64,000 bases of DNA, taken from Pseudoalteromonas sp. N1230-9 (GTDB lineage: Bacteria; Pseudomonadota; Gammaproteobacteria; Enterobacterales; Alteromonadaceae). The DNA lies in assembly GCF_032716425.1 (NCBI RefSeq), contig NZ_CP090419.1, forward strand, positions 855,001 to 919,000. Reading direction: 5' to 3'. Under the pieces are notes generated by a model. That model saw only the letters and a program-made list of their open reading frames with translations, had not been told where the DNA came from and made no database searches. Made by a program: the position numbers and the translations under genes. Positions 39,220 to 50,541 of the stretch are shown one piece after another. The first letter of the stretch is position 1, and every line of letters begins with the position of its first letter.

Positions 39220-39459
39220 ATGATGGGTAAAACAGTTTCTTCTGACGAAAACTCAAAACTAACGAAGTGGCTTAAAACAAAACGCCATGAGAAAGGCCAT
39301 ACAATGCGCAGCCTTGCTCAAGTTTTAGGAACGCCACATTCATTCATTGGTAAAATTGAAAACCAAGAACGTCGTTTAGATGTTATTGAGTTTATGCGTT
39401 ACTGTGATGCTTTGGAAGTAGACCCATACGAAGGTCTTAACCTATTAAAAGACGCTTAA
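39220..39459 (+). CDS. small XRE-family transcriptional regulator
   Basis: The 79-residue protein is essentially one helix-turn-helix domain of the Cro/C1 type: LTKWLKTKRHEKGHTMRSLA, then TPHSFIGKIENQERRLDVIE and a closing ALEVDPYEGLNLL. It has no partner domain or adjacent toxin gene, so it is not obviously part of a toxin-antitoxin pair. AGGAGA lies nine bases before the ATG; the next codon but one would also serve. A perfect 9-bp hairpin (TTAGTGCAT / ATGCACTAA, 39493-39512) follows its stop. Its target is unknown. Confidence 0.85.
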   Translation: MMGKTVSSDENSKLTKWLKTKRHEKGHTMRSLAQVLGTPHSFIGKIENQERRLDVIEFMRYCDALEVDPYEGLNLLKDA

Positions 39460-39563
39460 TTTGCTGTTACTAATACATTTTTAGTAATACAATTAGTGCA
39501 TGGATGCACTAAATAGTCATCCTCACTTTTCGGTAAATACCAATCACACCTTTATATTTTTTG

Positions 39564-40943
39564 TTAATTATCTCGATGATAATTGTTCTCTAACGCATAA
39601 AGCTTGTGGCGGATTAAAAATAAAAATACCAGCGAAGGAATTACCATGAGCGCTGTTAGCACAAAAAACAGTGCCCAGTTACCTAAAAGCCAATCATCTA
39701 TCACAACACCACTGTAACTAGACAGGAGTGTTCTGCCTAAGTTTCCAAGTGACGCTAAAAGTGCATAATGAGTTGCACTAAAGGCGCGATCACACAGCAT
39801 AGAAATAAAGGCGACCATTGCCACCAGTGACCAGGCCTGTGTAAATCCGTCAATGATAATTGCAAAGGCATAGAGGCTTAATTTAGGGCCTGCAATAGCA
39901 ATCCAAGCAAATGCAAGGTTAGACGCTGCCATAGCAATGCCGCTAATGAATAAGCCTTTTACGATACCGTAGCGTTGATTGAATAGGCTACCGACGAAAG
40001 TAAAAGCGATGGTAAGAATTGCAGTGCCTACTTTTGAGAAGGTGGCAATGTCACTGTTGCTAAAGCCCACTTCTTTATAAAACACAATCGACATTCGCCC
40101 AAGGAAGGCTTCGCCAATTTTAAATAGGAAGATAAACGCTAAAAGTGCGAGCGCTGTTTTTACACCATTGCGTGCAAAAAAGGTTCTAAATGGATCAAAC
40201 ACGGTGACCGCTAACCAAGCAATTACTTTTGCAAATCGCGTTTGTTCTACACCCACAAGCTTTTGCTGATAGGTAGACTCAAGTTCAGCCTGAATAACTT
40301 CACGATTTGATTCGGGCTCTTTTGCCCAAAGTACACTACCCATTAATAGCAGCATGATAACGGATAAGAAAAAGTAAACTTGGGGCCAATCAATAGAGGG
40401 GATATCAGCCATGTAGAAGGGGAGCGCTCCTAGTAAAGCATAACCACTCCACCAACCTGATGTTGCCATGGCTGCAGCTGCCGTGGCTTTATGGCTTTCA
40501 TTTTCACTTAAAGTATCGATACGAAACGCATCAATGGCGATGTCTTGAGTCGCAGAGGCAACCGCAATGACTAGGCACAGTGCGGCGGCAAACCAAAGAT
40601 TCGCTTTGATATCGAGCCCTGCAAGTGAAAAGGTACCTATAAAAATGACTGACTGGCAGAGTAAAATCCAGCTGCGACGCTGACCAAGCCATTTAAATAA
40701 AACTGGCAGTTTTACACGGTCAACCAAAGGTGACCATAAAAAGTTAATGCTGTACGCCCCAAATACAATGCCAAATAGGCCAATCATACTTCGGCTGAGG
40801 CCTTCATCTTTTAGCCATGCAGACATGACAGAACCAATGAGTACCCATGGAAAGCCACTGCTGATCCCGAACAGAAAAATATTGATTAAGCGTTTGTCTT
40901 TAAAGTACGAAAAATACTCTGAAACAGAAAGCGTCTTTGTCAT
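39564..40943 (-). CDS. ampG: AmpG-type muropeptide permease (MFS)
   Basis: The 459-residue major facilitator protein has about twelve helices. AmpG-like blocks are ISSGFPWVLIGSVMSAWLKD, INFLWSPLVDRV and SATQDIAIDAFRIDTLSE. AmpG imports GlcNAc-anhydroMurNAc peptides for cell-wall recycling. It lies downstream of the yajG lipoprotein gene, as in E. coli, which supports the assignment. It is the last gene of the operon rlmG-yajG-ppiase-ampG, 42 bp behind the isomerase gene. Confidence 0.87.
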   Translation of the reverse strand: MTKTLSVSEYFSYFKDKRLINIFLFGISSGFPWVLIGSVMSAWLKDEGLSRSMIGLFGIVFGAYSINFLWSPLVDRVKLPVLFKWLGQRRSWILLCQSVIFIGTFSLAGLDIKANLWFAAALCLVIAVASATQDIAIDAFRIDTLSENESHKATAAAAMATSGWWSGYALLGALPFYMADIPSIDWPQVYFFLSVIMLLLMGSVLWAKEPESNREVIQAELESTYQQKLVGVEQTRFAKVIAWLAVTVFDPFRTFFARNGVKTALALLAFIFLFKIGEAFLGRMSIVFYKEVGFSNSDIATFSKVGTAILTIAFTFVGSLFNQRYGIVKGLFISGIAMAASNLAFAWIAIAGPKLSLYAFAIIIDGFTQAWSLVAMVAFISMLCDRAFSATHYALLASLGNLGRTLLSSYSGVVIDDWLLGNWALFFVLTALMVIPSLVFLFLIRHKLYALENNYHRDN

Positions 40944-40985
40944 AGTACTGCCATGTGAGTGGGGCGATGAGCTCGCTTGTTATTT

Positions 40986-41606
40986 TTATAGTGCAGTGGG
41001 TTCAATCATTTTTACATTTAAGATAACCACAGGCGTTTTGGGTACAAAGCTGTAACCTATTTTTTCGTTATAAGCTGTTTCCACGCGCATAATTTTATCC
41101 AACGTTTCATAGCCATCCATAACCATGCCAAATACAGCAAACCCCCAGTCACGACCTGGGTTTAAATGATCATTATCATCCATATTAAAAAAGAACTGGC
41201 GTGTCCCTGAGTGCGGTTGTCTGTCTTGATAAGCCATGGCGATGCTATACATATCATTTTTTAAACCATTACCGCTCTCATTAAAGATAGGGTCGTATTC
41301 GTGTAGACCATCGTAATCTTTATCGTAGCCACCGCCTTGAATAACGAAATCTCGTTCGTTGTCTTCATCACGTTCTACACGATGAAATACACTCCCTTTA
41401 TAGCTACCATCAGCGACATAAGTTAAGAAGTTGTTGACTGTGATAGGAGCGCGAGAACGGTCCATTTCTACGATGATGCTACCGAGTGTGGTGACAATTT
41501 CGACACGAGGAAACATGTTGTCTTTTTGGATGAACTTACCCTCAGTTGCACTAAAGGTGTTCTGGCTGAACAGTAAGATAAAACTAAGTATAAAAATGCG
41601 CTTCAT
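40986..41606 (-). CDS. secreted cyclophilin-type peptidyl-prolyl isomerase
   Basis: The 206-residue protein has a signal peptide (IFILSFILLFSQNTFS, cleavage expected near residue 20). The cyclophilin domain has TLGSIIVEMDRSRAPITVNN, the active-site VFHRV and FVIQGGGYD, then SGTRQFFFNMDDN and FAVFGMVMDG. An acidic insertion (ERDEDNERD) follows VFHRV. It would assist folding in the periplasm. It starts two bp after the yajG stop, so the genes are coupled. Confidence 0.92.
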   Translation of the reverse strand: MKRIFILSFILLFSQNTFSATEGKFIQKDNMFPRVEIVTTLGSIIVEMDRSRAPITVNNFLTYVADGSYKGSVFHRVERDEDNERDFVIQGGGYDKDYDGLHEYDPIFNESGNGLKNDMYSIAMAYQDRQPHSGTRQFFFNMDDNDHLNPGRDWGFAVFGMVMDGYETLDKIMRVETAYNEKIGYSFVPKTPVVILNVKMIEPTAL

Positions 41607-41608
41607 AG

Positions 41609-42160
41609 TTAACCTTCCAAATAAGCGATTAATTCTGGGTCAGATACAATGCGGGTAATTAGTTGTTCAGTCAACTTATTCAGTTGACTCTCAATTTTTG
41701 CTCTATCGTGTCTTAATGGCCCTTCAAGGTTTGCACTGCCGCGGTAAACTTTACTAAAGTTACTATTACTTCTTATTACGCGAATACCCAGCTCAATATT
41801 GGCATGACTCGTGTGTGTCATCATTTTTTCAGTGACGATCGCTTGTAATGCGTGAATATCTAATTCAAATCGTGTTGTCGCAAGATTAGAAATACTGGCA
41901 CCATTTCGGCTAAGGGCGCTATCAAGTGTGCTTTTTACTGACTCAGTCAGGCCTGGACTTGCCAGGGTTTTTACTTTATCTGATTCAATAATTTTTAGGG
42001 TTACATTATCACCACGCAAATCAATGACGCTGGTACTGATATTTGCATTGATTGAGGTAACCTTACCGCTTTTATAAACAGGGTTTAAGATCAGTTGGTT
42101 AGGTTGGTTACTACACGCTGTTAGCGCAACTAACATGCTTAAAAGAAGTATTTTTTTCAT
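41609..42160 (-). CDS. yajG: YajG-family lipoprotein
   Basis: The 183-residue lipoprotein has a lipobox LTAC (cleavage before Cys16) and Ser-Asn next, which favours outer-membrane sorting. The body matches YajG in its repeated beta-alpha pattern (VIDLRGDNVTLKIIES, then TRFELDIHALQAIV). The function is unknown. YajG occurs next to ampG and bolA in many gammaproteobacteria, and the same neighbourhood is seen here, with an isomerase gene inserted between. Confidence 0.85.
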   Translation of the reverse strand: MKKILLLSMLVALTACSNQPNQLILNPVYKSGKVTSINANISTSVIDLRGDNVTLKIIESDKVKTLASPGLTESVKSTLDSALSRNGASISNLATTRFELDIHALQAIVTEKMMTHTSHANIELGIRVIRSNSNFSKVYRGSANLEGPLRHDRAKIESQLNKLTEQLITRIVSDPELIAYLEG

Positions 42161-42173
42161 TTATATTGCTCCA

Positions 42174-43310
42174 TTAAGTTGTCTTTTTTGCACTTAAAAC
42201 AACAAACTTTTTATTTGAACCTAATAGTTTACAGTTGCCGAACATGCGTTTTAGTTTTTCATGATAATCGAGGTGACGATTACCTATTATTCTTAATTCA
42301 CCACCTTGTTTAAGTGCCTGCTTAGCTTGTTTAAACATCTGCCAAGCAATGTGATCTGTGACAGCTTGCGCTTGATGAAAGGGGGGGTTGCACAAAACAA
42401 GATCTGCACTTTGCGGCTCAAAATCTGTTAAACAATCATTTTGAATAAATTCACAGTTAGCTAATTGCTCAGGTAAATTACTTTGTATATTTAGGCGTGC
42501 AGATTCAACTGCCATGTATGATTCATCAACAAAGGTTACATGTGCTTTGGGGCAGCGTTTGAGTGTCATCAGTCCAATCACGCCATTGCCACAGCCTAAA
42601 TCAATGATGTGGCGTGCTTTACTGGTTTGTGGCAAGTAGTTAAAGAAAAAGCGAGCGCCAATATCTAAAGAATCACGCGAAAAAACATTGGCGTGATTTT
42701 GAATCTCAAACTCACAGCCTTCAAGTGGCCAGCTTACAGGAAATGCAGCTTGTTTATTGAGTTGGCTCGTTTTACTGATGATTAAGCGAGATTTTTTAAC
42801 GGCTAAACTTGTTGATGTTTCGCCAATGAATTGGCTAAACGCTTTAATTGTCGAGTTATGAATGTCTTTGGTTTTGCCTGCTGCAAGTATGTCAACATCT
42901 TTAGGTAACGCGGCACTGATTGCAGCAAGTTGATGTTGTAAATAGCCTAAATTTCGTGGCACTTTTAAGATCACTAAATCAACCTTGTTTGGTAATGCCT
43001 CTAAAGAGTTTAATTGCGTCAATGAGCTTGTTTCTAAGCCATTTGCTTGTAAATTGTAATAGGTTGCTTGATGACTAATATACGAATCATTAACTGAATA
43101 AGTGGTTAATTGATTAAACGCACAAGCCAATGCACCAAAGCTGTCATTTAAAATCAGGATTGAATTTGCCTGCGCATGATGCTCCCTTACATAAGTGACA
43201 AGGTACTCATCAGCAGAGTCCCAAGCTTGTAGGCTGCGATTTTTTTGATTTAATGGAAAACGTTCTAGGGTATAGGTATTATCGCCGAGTTGTACTTGGG
43301 TGGTCATCAT
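42174..43310 (-). CDS. rlmG: 23S rRNA (guanine-1835 N2)-methyltransferase
   Basis: The 378-residue RlmG/RsmC-type protein has two Rossmann domains. The C-terminal catalytic one carries the SAM site IDLGCGNGVIGLMTL and the NPPF active-site motif LVLCNPPFHQ. The N-terminal LERFPLNQKNRSLQAWDSAD matches RlmG rather than RsmC. It methylates G1835 of 23S rRNA. I place the start at the ATG pair at 43310/43307. A longer open frame to 43379 would run into the divergent AlkB gene. Confidence 0.88.
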   Translation of the reverse strand: MMTTQVQLGDNTYTLERFPLNQKNRSLQAWDSADEYLVTYVREHHAQANSILILNDSFGALACAFNQLTTYSVNDSYISHQATYYNLQANGLETSSLTQLNSLEALPNKVDLVILKVPRNLGYLQHQLAAISAALPKDVDILAAGKTKDIHNSTIKAFSQFIGETSTSLAVKKSRLIISKTSQLNKQAAFPVSWPLEGCEFEIQNHANVFSRDSLDIGARFFFNYLPQTSKARHIIDLGCGNGVIGLMTLKRCPKAHVTFVDESYMAVESARLNIQSNLPEQLANCEFIQNDCLTDFEPQSADLVLCNPPFHQAQAVTDHIAWQMFKQAKQALKQGGELRIIGNRHLDYHEKLKRMFGNCKLLGSNKKFVVLSAKKTT

Positions 43311-43349
43311 GGTTTTAGGGTAAGTATTTAAGTATGGGTAAATTCTAAC

Positions 43350-43937
43350 ATGCAACAGCCAAACGCCAAGCCTAATCATTTACCTGAAGGGTTTTATTAT
43401 CAACAGAAAGCGTTGAGTGCTCAAAAAAGTCTCGATTTGTTTTATTTTTTACAGCAACATTTAAATTGGCAACAGCCCAATATCACTGTATTTGGTAAAA
43501 CCCATCCTATTCCTCGTTTGCAGTGCTTTATCGCTGATGAGCAGGTTAACTATGCTTATTCAGGCACACAGCTTGTGGTTGAACCTTGGCCTGAGGTGCT
43601 TGATGCAATGCGAAGGCGCTTATCCCAACAATTACACATTCCATTTAATGCGTTATTGGTCAATTTATATCGTGACGGTCAAGATTGTATGGGATGGCAT
43701 AGTGATGATGAAAAAGAGCTTGGTGAGCAGCCGACTATTGCGTCCATTTCACTGGGGGCTGAGCGGGTATTTAAAATTAAGCACAAACACAGTAATGAAA
43801 AACAAAGTATTGTGCTGCAAAGTGGTAGCTGCTTAATAATGAATGGCTTTAGTCAACGTGACTATCAACACAGCTTACCAAAGCAGCAAAGGCTAATGCA
43901 TCCCCGTATTAACTTAACCTTTCGCTCGATAATATAA
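43350..43937 (+). CDS. AlkB-like 2-oxoglutarate/Fe(II) dioxygenase
   Basis: The 195-residue protein resembles the ALKBH2/3 branch of the AlkB family. VNLYRDGQDCMGWHSDDEKE carries the iron ligands His and Asp. ASISLGAERVF, the third His in DYQHSLP and Arg residues in RINLTFR bind 2-oxoglutarate. It would repair alkylated bases in DNA or RNA by oxidation. Its ATG is only 39 bp from the divergent rlmG start. A separate Ada or AlkB regulon is not evident here. Confidence 0.9.
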   Translation: MQQPNAKPNHLPEGFYYQQKALSAQKSLDLFYFLQQHLNWQQPNITVFGKTHPIPRLQCFIADEQVNYAYSGTQLVVEPWPEVLDAMRRRLSQQLHIPFNALLVNLYRDGQDCMGWHSDDEKELGEQPTIASISLGAERVFKIKHKHSNEKQSIVLQSGSCLIMNGFSQRDYQHSLPKQQRLMHPRINLTFRSII

Positions 43938-44010
43938 AATTATTGGTAAAATGAGTCATCCCCTTGATATAGTGACGACCAATTATTTTGCTATTAAAGG
44001 TCTATGACAC

Positions 44011-44322
44011 ATGTCAATGCAACAACAAATTGAGGAAAAGCTCGCAGCGGGTATTGAATGTAAGCACCTAAATGTTGTCAATGAAAGCCATATGCATAGT
44101 CGTGGCACAGAATCACACTTTAAGGTAATTGTGGTGAGCGAAGAGTTCGCTGGTAAGCGTTTACTTGCACGTCACCGTCAAATTAATGAATTATTACAAG
44201 ATGAATTAGCGAATCATATACATGCATTGGCGATTCATACTTTTACGCCCGATGAGTTTTCTGCACAGCAAGGGCAGGCTCCTGAATCACCGAAATGTTT
44301 GGGTGGTTCGAAGTTCGATTAA
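44011..44322 (+). CDS. bolA: BolA family protein
   Basis: The 103-residue BolA has the class pattern VVNESHMHSRGTESHFKVIV, then LARHRQINELLQDEL and ALAIHTFTPDEF. It partners with monothiol glutaredoxins in Fe-S handling and affects cell shape and biofilm state in E. coli. The C-terminal tail with a Cys (SPKCLGGSKFD) is as in BolA proper. The bolA/yajG/ampG neighbourhood supports the name. Confidence 0.92.
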   Translation: MSMQQQIEEKLAAGIECKHLNVVNESHMHSRGTESHFKVIVVSEEFAGKRLLARHRQINELLQDELANHIHALAIHTFTPDEFSAQQGQAPESPKCLGGSKFD

Positions 44323-44432
44323 TCGTATGGTTTGATTAGTAATTTATACTTATATTACTGATCAGACCTGTATTTTAACTATTAGCCTTTAAACTAGCGC
44401 TAATTTTTATTGTGATAGATATAGGATGATCA

Positions 44433-45626
44433 ATGGTCATTAAGCCTAAAATTCGTGGATTTATCTGCACTAACGCGCATCCAGTAGGGTGTGCTGAGCA
44501 CGTACAAGAACAAATTAATTATGTGAAGGCACAGGGGCCACTGAGCAATGCGCCTAAAAATGTATTAGTAATTGGTGCCTCTACTGGTTATGGTTTGGCA
44601 TCACGTATTACAGCTGCATTCGGTGGTGGCGCTAAGACTTTAGGCATCTTCTTTGAAAAAGAAGGTAGCGAGCGTAAAACAGGCTCAGCGGGTTGGTATA
44701 ATACTGCGGCATTTCAAGCAGCTGCTGAAGAAGCGGGTCTTTGGTCTAAAAATATCAATGGCGATGCGTTTTCTAATGAAATCAAGCAAAAAGCAATTGA
44801 TACGATTAAAGCTGACTTAGGTAAAATTGATTTAGTTATCTACAGCTTAGCGTCTCCTCGTCGCACTGATCCAAATACAGGTGAGACATACTCATCAACG
44901 CTTAAGCCAATTGGCTCAGATATCACAACAAAAAACTTAAATACGTCTAAGCGTGTGATTGATGAAGTAACCGTTGAAGCGGCAAGCCAAGAAGACATCG
45001 ACAATACAATCAAAGTAATGGGCGGTGAAGATTGGGAAATGTGGATTGACGCATTAAAAGCAGCCGATGTCCTTGCTGATAACTTCAAAACAACAGCTTA
45101 TACCTACATTGGTAAAGAGTTAACATGGCCAATTTACGGTCACGCAACGATTGGTAAAGCAAAAGAAGACCTAGATCGCGCAACACAAGCAATCAAAGAG
45201 TCTACAAAAGGCTTAAATGGTGAAGCGTATGTTTCTTCATTAAATGCAGTTGTGACACAAGCAAGTTCAGCAATTCCTATCATGCCTTTATATATCTCTG
45301 CGTTATTCAAAGTAATGAAAGCAGACGGCACATACGAAGGTACCATTGAACAAATCCATGCGCTATTCACTGAAAACCTTTACGGCGAAACGCCACGTTT
45401 CGATGACGGCGGTCATTTATTCCAAAACTACAAAGAGTTAGAAGACGATGTGCAAGCTCGTGTTCAAAAAGTGTGGGATACGGTAGACACAGACACCATT
45501 GACGAATTAACGGATTATGTGGGTTACCACAATGAGTTTTTACGTTTATTCGGTTTTGGTATCGATAGCGTAGATTACGAGCAAGATGTGAATCCTGATG
45601 TGGCGATTTCACAGCTGATTGATTAG
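44433..45626 (+). CDS. fabV: trans-2-enoyl-CoA/enoyl-ACP reductase FabV
   Basis: The 397-residue FabV/TER protein opens with [20 protein letters not shown]. It has the NADH site [14 protein letters not shown] near residue 46 and the active-site region [35 protein letters not shown] carries the Tyr and Lys of the Y-x8-K motif. It reduces the enoyl intermediate in fatty acid elongation and is typically insensitive to triclosan. AGGATG precedes the ATG. It is monocistronic with its own terminator. Confidence 0.96.
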   Translation: MVIKPKIRGFICTNAHPVGCAEHVQEQINYVKAQGPLSNAPKNVLVIGASTGYGLASRITAAFGGGAKTLGIFFEKEGSERKTGSAGWYNTAAFQAAAEEAGLWSKNINGDAFSNEIKQKAIDTIKADLGKIDLVIYSLASPRRTDPNTGETYSSTLKPIGSDITTKNLNTSKRVIDEVTVEAASQEDIDNTIKVMGGEDWEMWIDALKAADVLADNFKTTAYTYIGKELTWPIYGHATIGKAKEDLDRATQAIKESTKGLNGEAYVSSLNAVVTQASSAIPIMPLYISALFKVMKADGTYEGTIEQIHALFTENLYGETPRFDDGGHLFQNYKELEDDVQARVQKVWDTVDTDTIDELTDYVGYHNEFLRLFGFGIDSVDYEQDVNPDVAISQLID

Positions 45627-45651
45627 TGATTAAATAACGCTGGTTTTGGAA

Positions 45652-45678
45652 AAGTCGCTTTTTTAAGCGGCTTTTTTG
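45652..45678 (+). terminator. terminator of fabV
   Basis: The stem AGTCGCTT / AAGCGGCT with a T4 loop is followed by six T. It lies 26 bp after the fabV stop. The following 170 bp before the nqr leader hairpin show no gene. Confidence 0.85.
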
Positions 45679-45853
45679 TTTTTAAGAGAAAATAAAACGG
45701 CATCAATAGCACTTTGGTCTATATTGAAATTAATTCAAATGGTTTTTTGTAGTCTAAATAACCACATCAGTCGTATAAATTTCATATTTGCTCTCGCATA
45801 GTCACCCTGATTGATGTTAAAATTCGGGCAATATATGTGAGGAGTTTACTGCG

Positions 45854-45885
45854 TTGCTTGTTTGGGTGTGAAACAAGCAGTTTTT
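45854..45885 (+). terminator. terminator-like hairpin in the nqr leader (possible attenuator)
   Basis: The stem TTGCTTGTTT / AAACAAGCAG (one G-T pair) with a GGGTGTG loop is followed at once by TTTTT, the form of an intrinsic terminator. It lies 91 bp before the nqrA start and about 180 bp after the fabV terminator, so it is not needed to end fabV. A good ribosome site GAGGAG (45839-45844) precedes a five-codon frame, TTG at 45854 to TGA at 45869, that runs into the hairpin loop. Attenuation by leader translation is possible but unproven. Confidence 0.6.
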
Positions 45886-45894
45886 AGATACTAA

Positions 45895-47319
<1,425 letters not shown>

Positions 47320-47323
47320 AGAG

Positions 47324-48526
47324 ATGGGTTTAAAGAAATTTCTAGAAGATATTGAGCCGCATTTTGAACCGGGTGGTAAACATGAAAAGTGGTATGCGCT
47401 TTACGAAGCTGCTGCAACTATTTTTTATACACCTGGTTACGTAAATAAAGGCAAAACACACGTTCGCGATAACATCGACCTAAAACGTATGATGATTTTA
47501 GTGTGGATGGCGACGTTCCCTGCAATGTTCTTTGGTATGTTCAACATCGGTCATCAGGCCGCGGGTGCATTAGCACAAGGTTTTGAACTGGCAAACACAT
47601 GGCAAGTTGGTCTGTTCCAATTATTTGGCGGTGAATTAACTGCTGACTCTGGTTGGGGCGCGAAAATGTTTTACGGGGCCTGCTTCTTCCTACCAATATA
47701 CGCAGTAACGTTTGCTGTGGGTGGTTTCTGGGAAGTGCTATTCGCTTCTGTGCGTAAGCACGAAGTAAATGAAGGTTTCTTCGTAACATCTGTACTATTC
47801 GCACTCATTCTGCCGGCAACAATTCCTTTATGGCAAGTTGCATTAGGTATTACGTTTGGTGTTGTAATCGCTAAAGAAATCTTTGGTGGTACAGGTCGTA
47901 ACTTCCTCAACCCTGCGCTTGCTGGTCGTGCGTTCTTATTTTTCGCATACCCTGCACAAATTTCAGGTGACACAGTATGGACAGCAGTAGATTCATTCTC
48001 TGGTGCAACTATGCTTGGTCAAGCTGTTGTAGGTTCACTTGATTACAGCAACATGGAACTATGGTGGAATGCGTTCTACGGTTTCATTCAAGGTTCTGTA
48101 GGTGAAACGTCAACATTAGCATTATTAATCGGTGGTTTATTCCTGATTTATGTGCGTATTGCTTCATGGCGTATCGTGCTAGGTGTATTCCTAGGTATGG
48201 TTGCAACGGCATTCTTACTAAATACAGTTGGTTCTGAAACTAACGCAGTATTTGCGATGCCTTGGCACTGGCACTTAGTGCTTGGTGGTTTTGCATTTGG
48301 TATGTTCTTTATGGCAACAGACCCAGTATCTGCATCATTCACAGACAAAGGTAAGTTCGCTTACGGTGCGTTAATCGGCTTTATGGTTGTAATGATCCGT
48401 GTTGTTAACCCGGCATTCCCAGAAGGTATGATGCTAGCAATCTTATTTGCTAACTTATTTGCACCATTATTCGATCACTTTGTAGTGCAAGCTAATATCA
48501 AGCGGAGGTTGGCACGTAATGTCTAG
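47324..48526 (+). CDS. nqrB: Na+-translocating NADH:quinone reductase subunit B
   Basis: The 400-residue subunit has about ten membrane helices. It carries the flavinylation motif SGAT (in [13 protein letters not shown]), so FMN is expected on Thr229, the counterpart of Thr236 in Vibrio. [17 protein letters not shown] and [18 protein letters not shown] are typical. It holds the Na+ path with the other membrane subunits. It starts five bases after nqrA and overlaps nqrC by eight. Confidence 0.97.
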   Translation: MGLKKFLEDIEPHFEPGGKHEKWYALYEAAATIFYTPGYVNKGKTHVRDNIDLKRMMILVWMATFPAMFFGMFNIGHQAAGALAQGFELANTWQVGLFQLFGGELTADSGWGAKMFYGACFFLPIYAVTFAVGGFWEVLFASVRKHEVNEGFFVTSVLFALILPATIPLWQVALGITFGVVIAKEIFGGTGRNFLNPALAGRAFLFFAYPAQISGDTVWTAVDSFSGATMLGQAVVGSLDYSNMELWWNAFYGFIQGSVGETSTLALLIGGLFLIYVRIASWRIVLGVFLGMVATAFLLNTVGSETNAVFAMPWHWHLVLGGFAFGMFFMATDPVSASFTDKGKFAYGALIGFMVVMIRVVNPAFPEGMMLAILFANLFAPLFDHFVVQANIKRRLARNV

Positions 48527-49271
48527 TAATAACGAATCAATCGGCAAAACGCTAACCGTTGTTGTTGCACTATGTTTAGTGTGTGCAATCATCGTATCGT
48601 TTGCTTCAGTTCAGCTTCGTCCTTTACAGCAAGCTAACAAAACTCAAGATATTCAACGTAATATCCTAGCGGCAGCTGACATTGACGTTGAAGGCTCTGT
48701 GTCAGAGACTTTCAATGGTAAAATTGAAGCGCGCGTTGTAGATATGGATACTGGTGAATTTGTTGAGGGTGCAGATCCTAACTCATTTGACTTCGAGAAA
48801 ACTAAATTCGACCAAGCGCGTAGCTTTGCGTTGAAAGAAGAGGGAATTAAAGACATCGCGGGTATTCAACGCATGACTAAGAATTCACCTGTTTATATCT
48901 CGAAAAAAGCAGATGGTTCTACTGATGCAATCATTCTACCTATCCAAGGTTATGGCCTTTGGGGTGTAATGTATGGCTTCTTAGCGCTTGAGAGTGATGG
49001 TGAAACTGTTAAGAACATCAATTTCTTCAAGCACAACGAAACGCCTGGTCTAGGTGGTGAAATTCAAAATCCACAGTGGACTGCTAAATGGCAAGGTAAA
49101 GAGTTACCAATCAATATCATGAAAAGTGGTGCAAGCAATGAACATCAAATCGATGGTCTTTCTGGCGCAACATTAACTTCAAATGGTGTTGATCATACAG
49201 TTGACTTCTGGACTGGCGAGCATGGCTTTGGTCCATTCCTTGCGAAAGTACGTGAAGGAGCGTTGAAATAA
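48519..49271 (+). CDS. nqrC: Na+-translocating NADH:quinone reductase subunit C
   Basis: The 250-residue subunit has one N-terminal membrane helix (about 11-31) and a periplasmic FMN-binding domain. The SGAT motif in [14 protein letters not shown] places covalent FMN on Thr218. [15 protein letters not shown] and [14 protein letters not shown] [16 protein letters not shown] are family blocks. ApbE, encoded downstream, would attach the flavin. It overlaps nqrB at its start and nqrD by one base. Confidence 0.97.
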   Translation: MSSNNESIGKTLTVVVALCLVCAIIVSFASVQLRPLQQANKTQDIQRNILAAADIDVEGSVSETFNGKIEARVVDMDTGEFVEGADPNSFDFEKTKFDQARSFALKEEGIKDIAGIQRMTKNSPVYISKKADGSTDAIILPIQGYGLWGVMYGFLALESDGETVKNINFFKHNETPGLGGEIQNPQWTAKWQGKELPINIMKSGASNEHQIDGLSGATLTSNGVDHTVDFWTGEHGFGPFLAKVREGALK

Positions 49272-49903
49272 TGGCTGATACTAAAGAAATGAAGTCGGTC
49301 CTATTTGGTCCGGTATTCGCAAATAACCCAATCGCACTACAAGTACTTGGTATTTGTTCTGCGCTAGCGGTAACATCAAGCTTAAAAAATGCACTTATCA
49401 TGTCAATCGCATTGACACTTGTAACAGCATTCTCAAGCTTGTTTATTTCGTCAATTCGTAACCACATCCCATCATCTGTACGTATTATCGTGCAAATGAC
49501 GATTATTGCATCATTAGTAATCGTGGTTGATCAGGTATTGCAAGCATTCTCTTATGCAACGGCAAAAGAGCTTTCAGTATTCGTTGGTCTAATCATTACT
49601 AACTGTATCGTAATGGGTCGTGCTGAAGCATACGCAATGAAGTCACCACCGTTAATGTCTTTCTTAGATGGTATCGGTAATGGTTTAGGCTACTCAGTAG
49701 TACTACTAACTGTTGGTTTCATCCGTGAGTTATTCGGTAAAGGTTCACTATTCGGTGTTGATATTATCCCACTTGTACAGAACGGTGGCTGGTATCAACC
49801 AATGGGTCTATTGATTTTACCACCGAGTGCATTCTTCATTATTGGTTTATTCATCTGGGTACTTCGTACCTTCAAGAAAGACCAAGTAGAAGCAAAAGCG
49901 TAA
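49271..49903 (+). CDS. nqrD: Na+-translocating NADH:quinone reductase subunit D
   Basis: The 210-residue, six-helix membrane subunit is homologous to RnfE. It carries the conserved [16 protein letters not shown], whose Cys helps bind the intramembrane Fe-S centre shared with NqrE, and [16 protein letters not shown]. The TAATG overlap with nqrC indicates translational coupling. Confidence 0.96.
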   Translation: MADTKEMKSVLFGPVFANNPIALQVLGICSALAVTSSLKNALIMSIALTLVTAFSSLFISSIRNHIPSSVRIIVQMTIIASLVIVVDQVLQAFSYATAKELSVFVGLIITNCIVMGRAEAYAMKSPPLMSFLDGIGNGLGYSVVLLTVGFIRELFGKGSLFGVDIIPLVQNGGWYQPMGLLILPPSAFFIIGLFIWVLRTFKKDQVEAKA

Positions 49904-49913
49904 GGGGCGAGCA

Positions 49914-50522
49914 GTGGAACATTATATTAGTTTATTTGTAAAAGCAGTTTTCATTGAAAACTTAGCTTTAGCCTTCTTCCTAGGTATGTGTACTTTCCTT
50001 GCGGTATCAAAGAAAGTAACAACATCAATCGGCCTAGGTGTGGCAGTTATCGTGGTACTAGGTATCTCTGTACCTGTAAATAACTTGGTTTATCACGCTG
50101 TTCTTGCACCAGGTGCATTAGAGTGGCTTGGCTACCCAGAAGCAGACCTTAGCTTCTTACGTTTCTTGACATTCATCGGTGTTATTGCAGCACTGGTACA
50201 AATTCTTGAAATGGCATTAGATAAGTTCTTCCCTGCACTATACAACGCGTTAGGTATCTTCTTACCACTGATCACAGTTAACTGTGCAATCTTCGGTGCG
50301 GTATCTTTCATGGTTGAGCGTAACTATAACTTCGGCGAGTCTGTTGTTTATGGTATCGGTTCAGGTGTGGGCTGGGCGCTAGCAATTACTTTACTTGCTG
50401 GTATCCGTGAGAAAATGAAGTATTCAGACGTTCCTGATGGCTTACGTGGTTTAGGTATTACTTTCATCACTGTTGGTCTTATGGGTCTTGGCTTTATGTC
50501 ATTCTCTGGTATTTCACTTTAA
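49914..50522 (+). CDS. nqrE: Na+-translocating NADH:quinone reductase subunit E
   Basis: The 202-residue, six-helix subunit is homologous to RnfA and NqrD in inverted topology. The start is a GTG, as the sequence [20 protein letters not shown] matches the Vibrio N-terminus, with GGGGCGAG just upstream. [12 protein letters not shown] and [17 protein letters not shown] carry the paired cysteines. Confidence 0.96.
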   Translation: MEHYISLFVKAVFIENLALAFFLGMCTFLAVSKKVTTSIGLGVAVIVVLGISVPVNNLVYHAVLAPGALEWLGYPEADLSFLRFLTFIGVIAALVQILEMALDKFFPALYNALGIFLPLITVNCAIFGAVSFMVERNYNFGESVVYGIGSGVGWALAITLLAGIREKMKYSDVPDGLRGLGITFITVGLMGLGFMSFSGISL

Positions 50523-50541
50523 TAGGTAGCGAGGATAAATC

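Noticed and set aside
39220..39459. Orphan antitoxin of a type II system
   Set aside because: The XRE protein lacks an adjacent toxin-like frame on either side, and its domain is that of a simple regulator.
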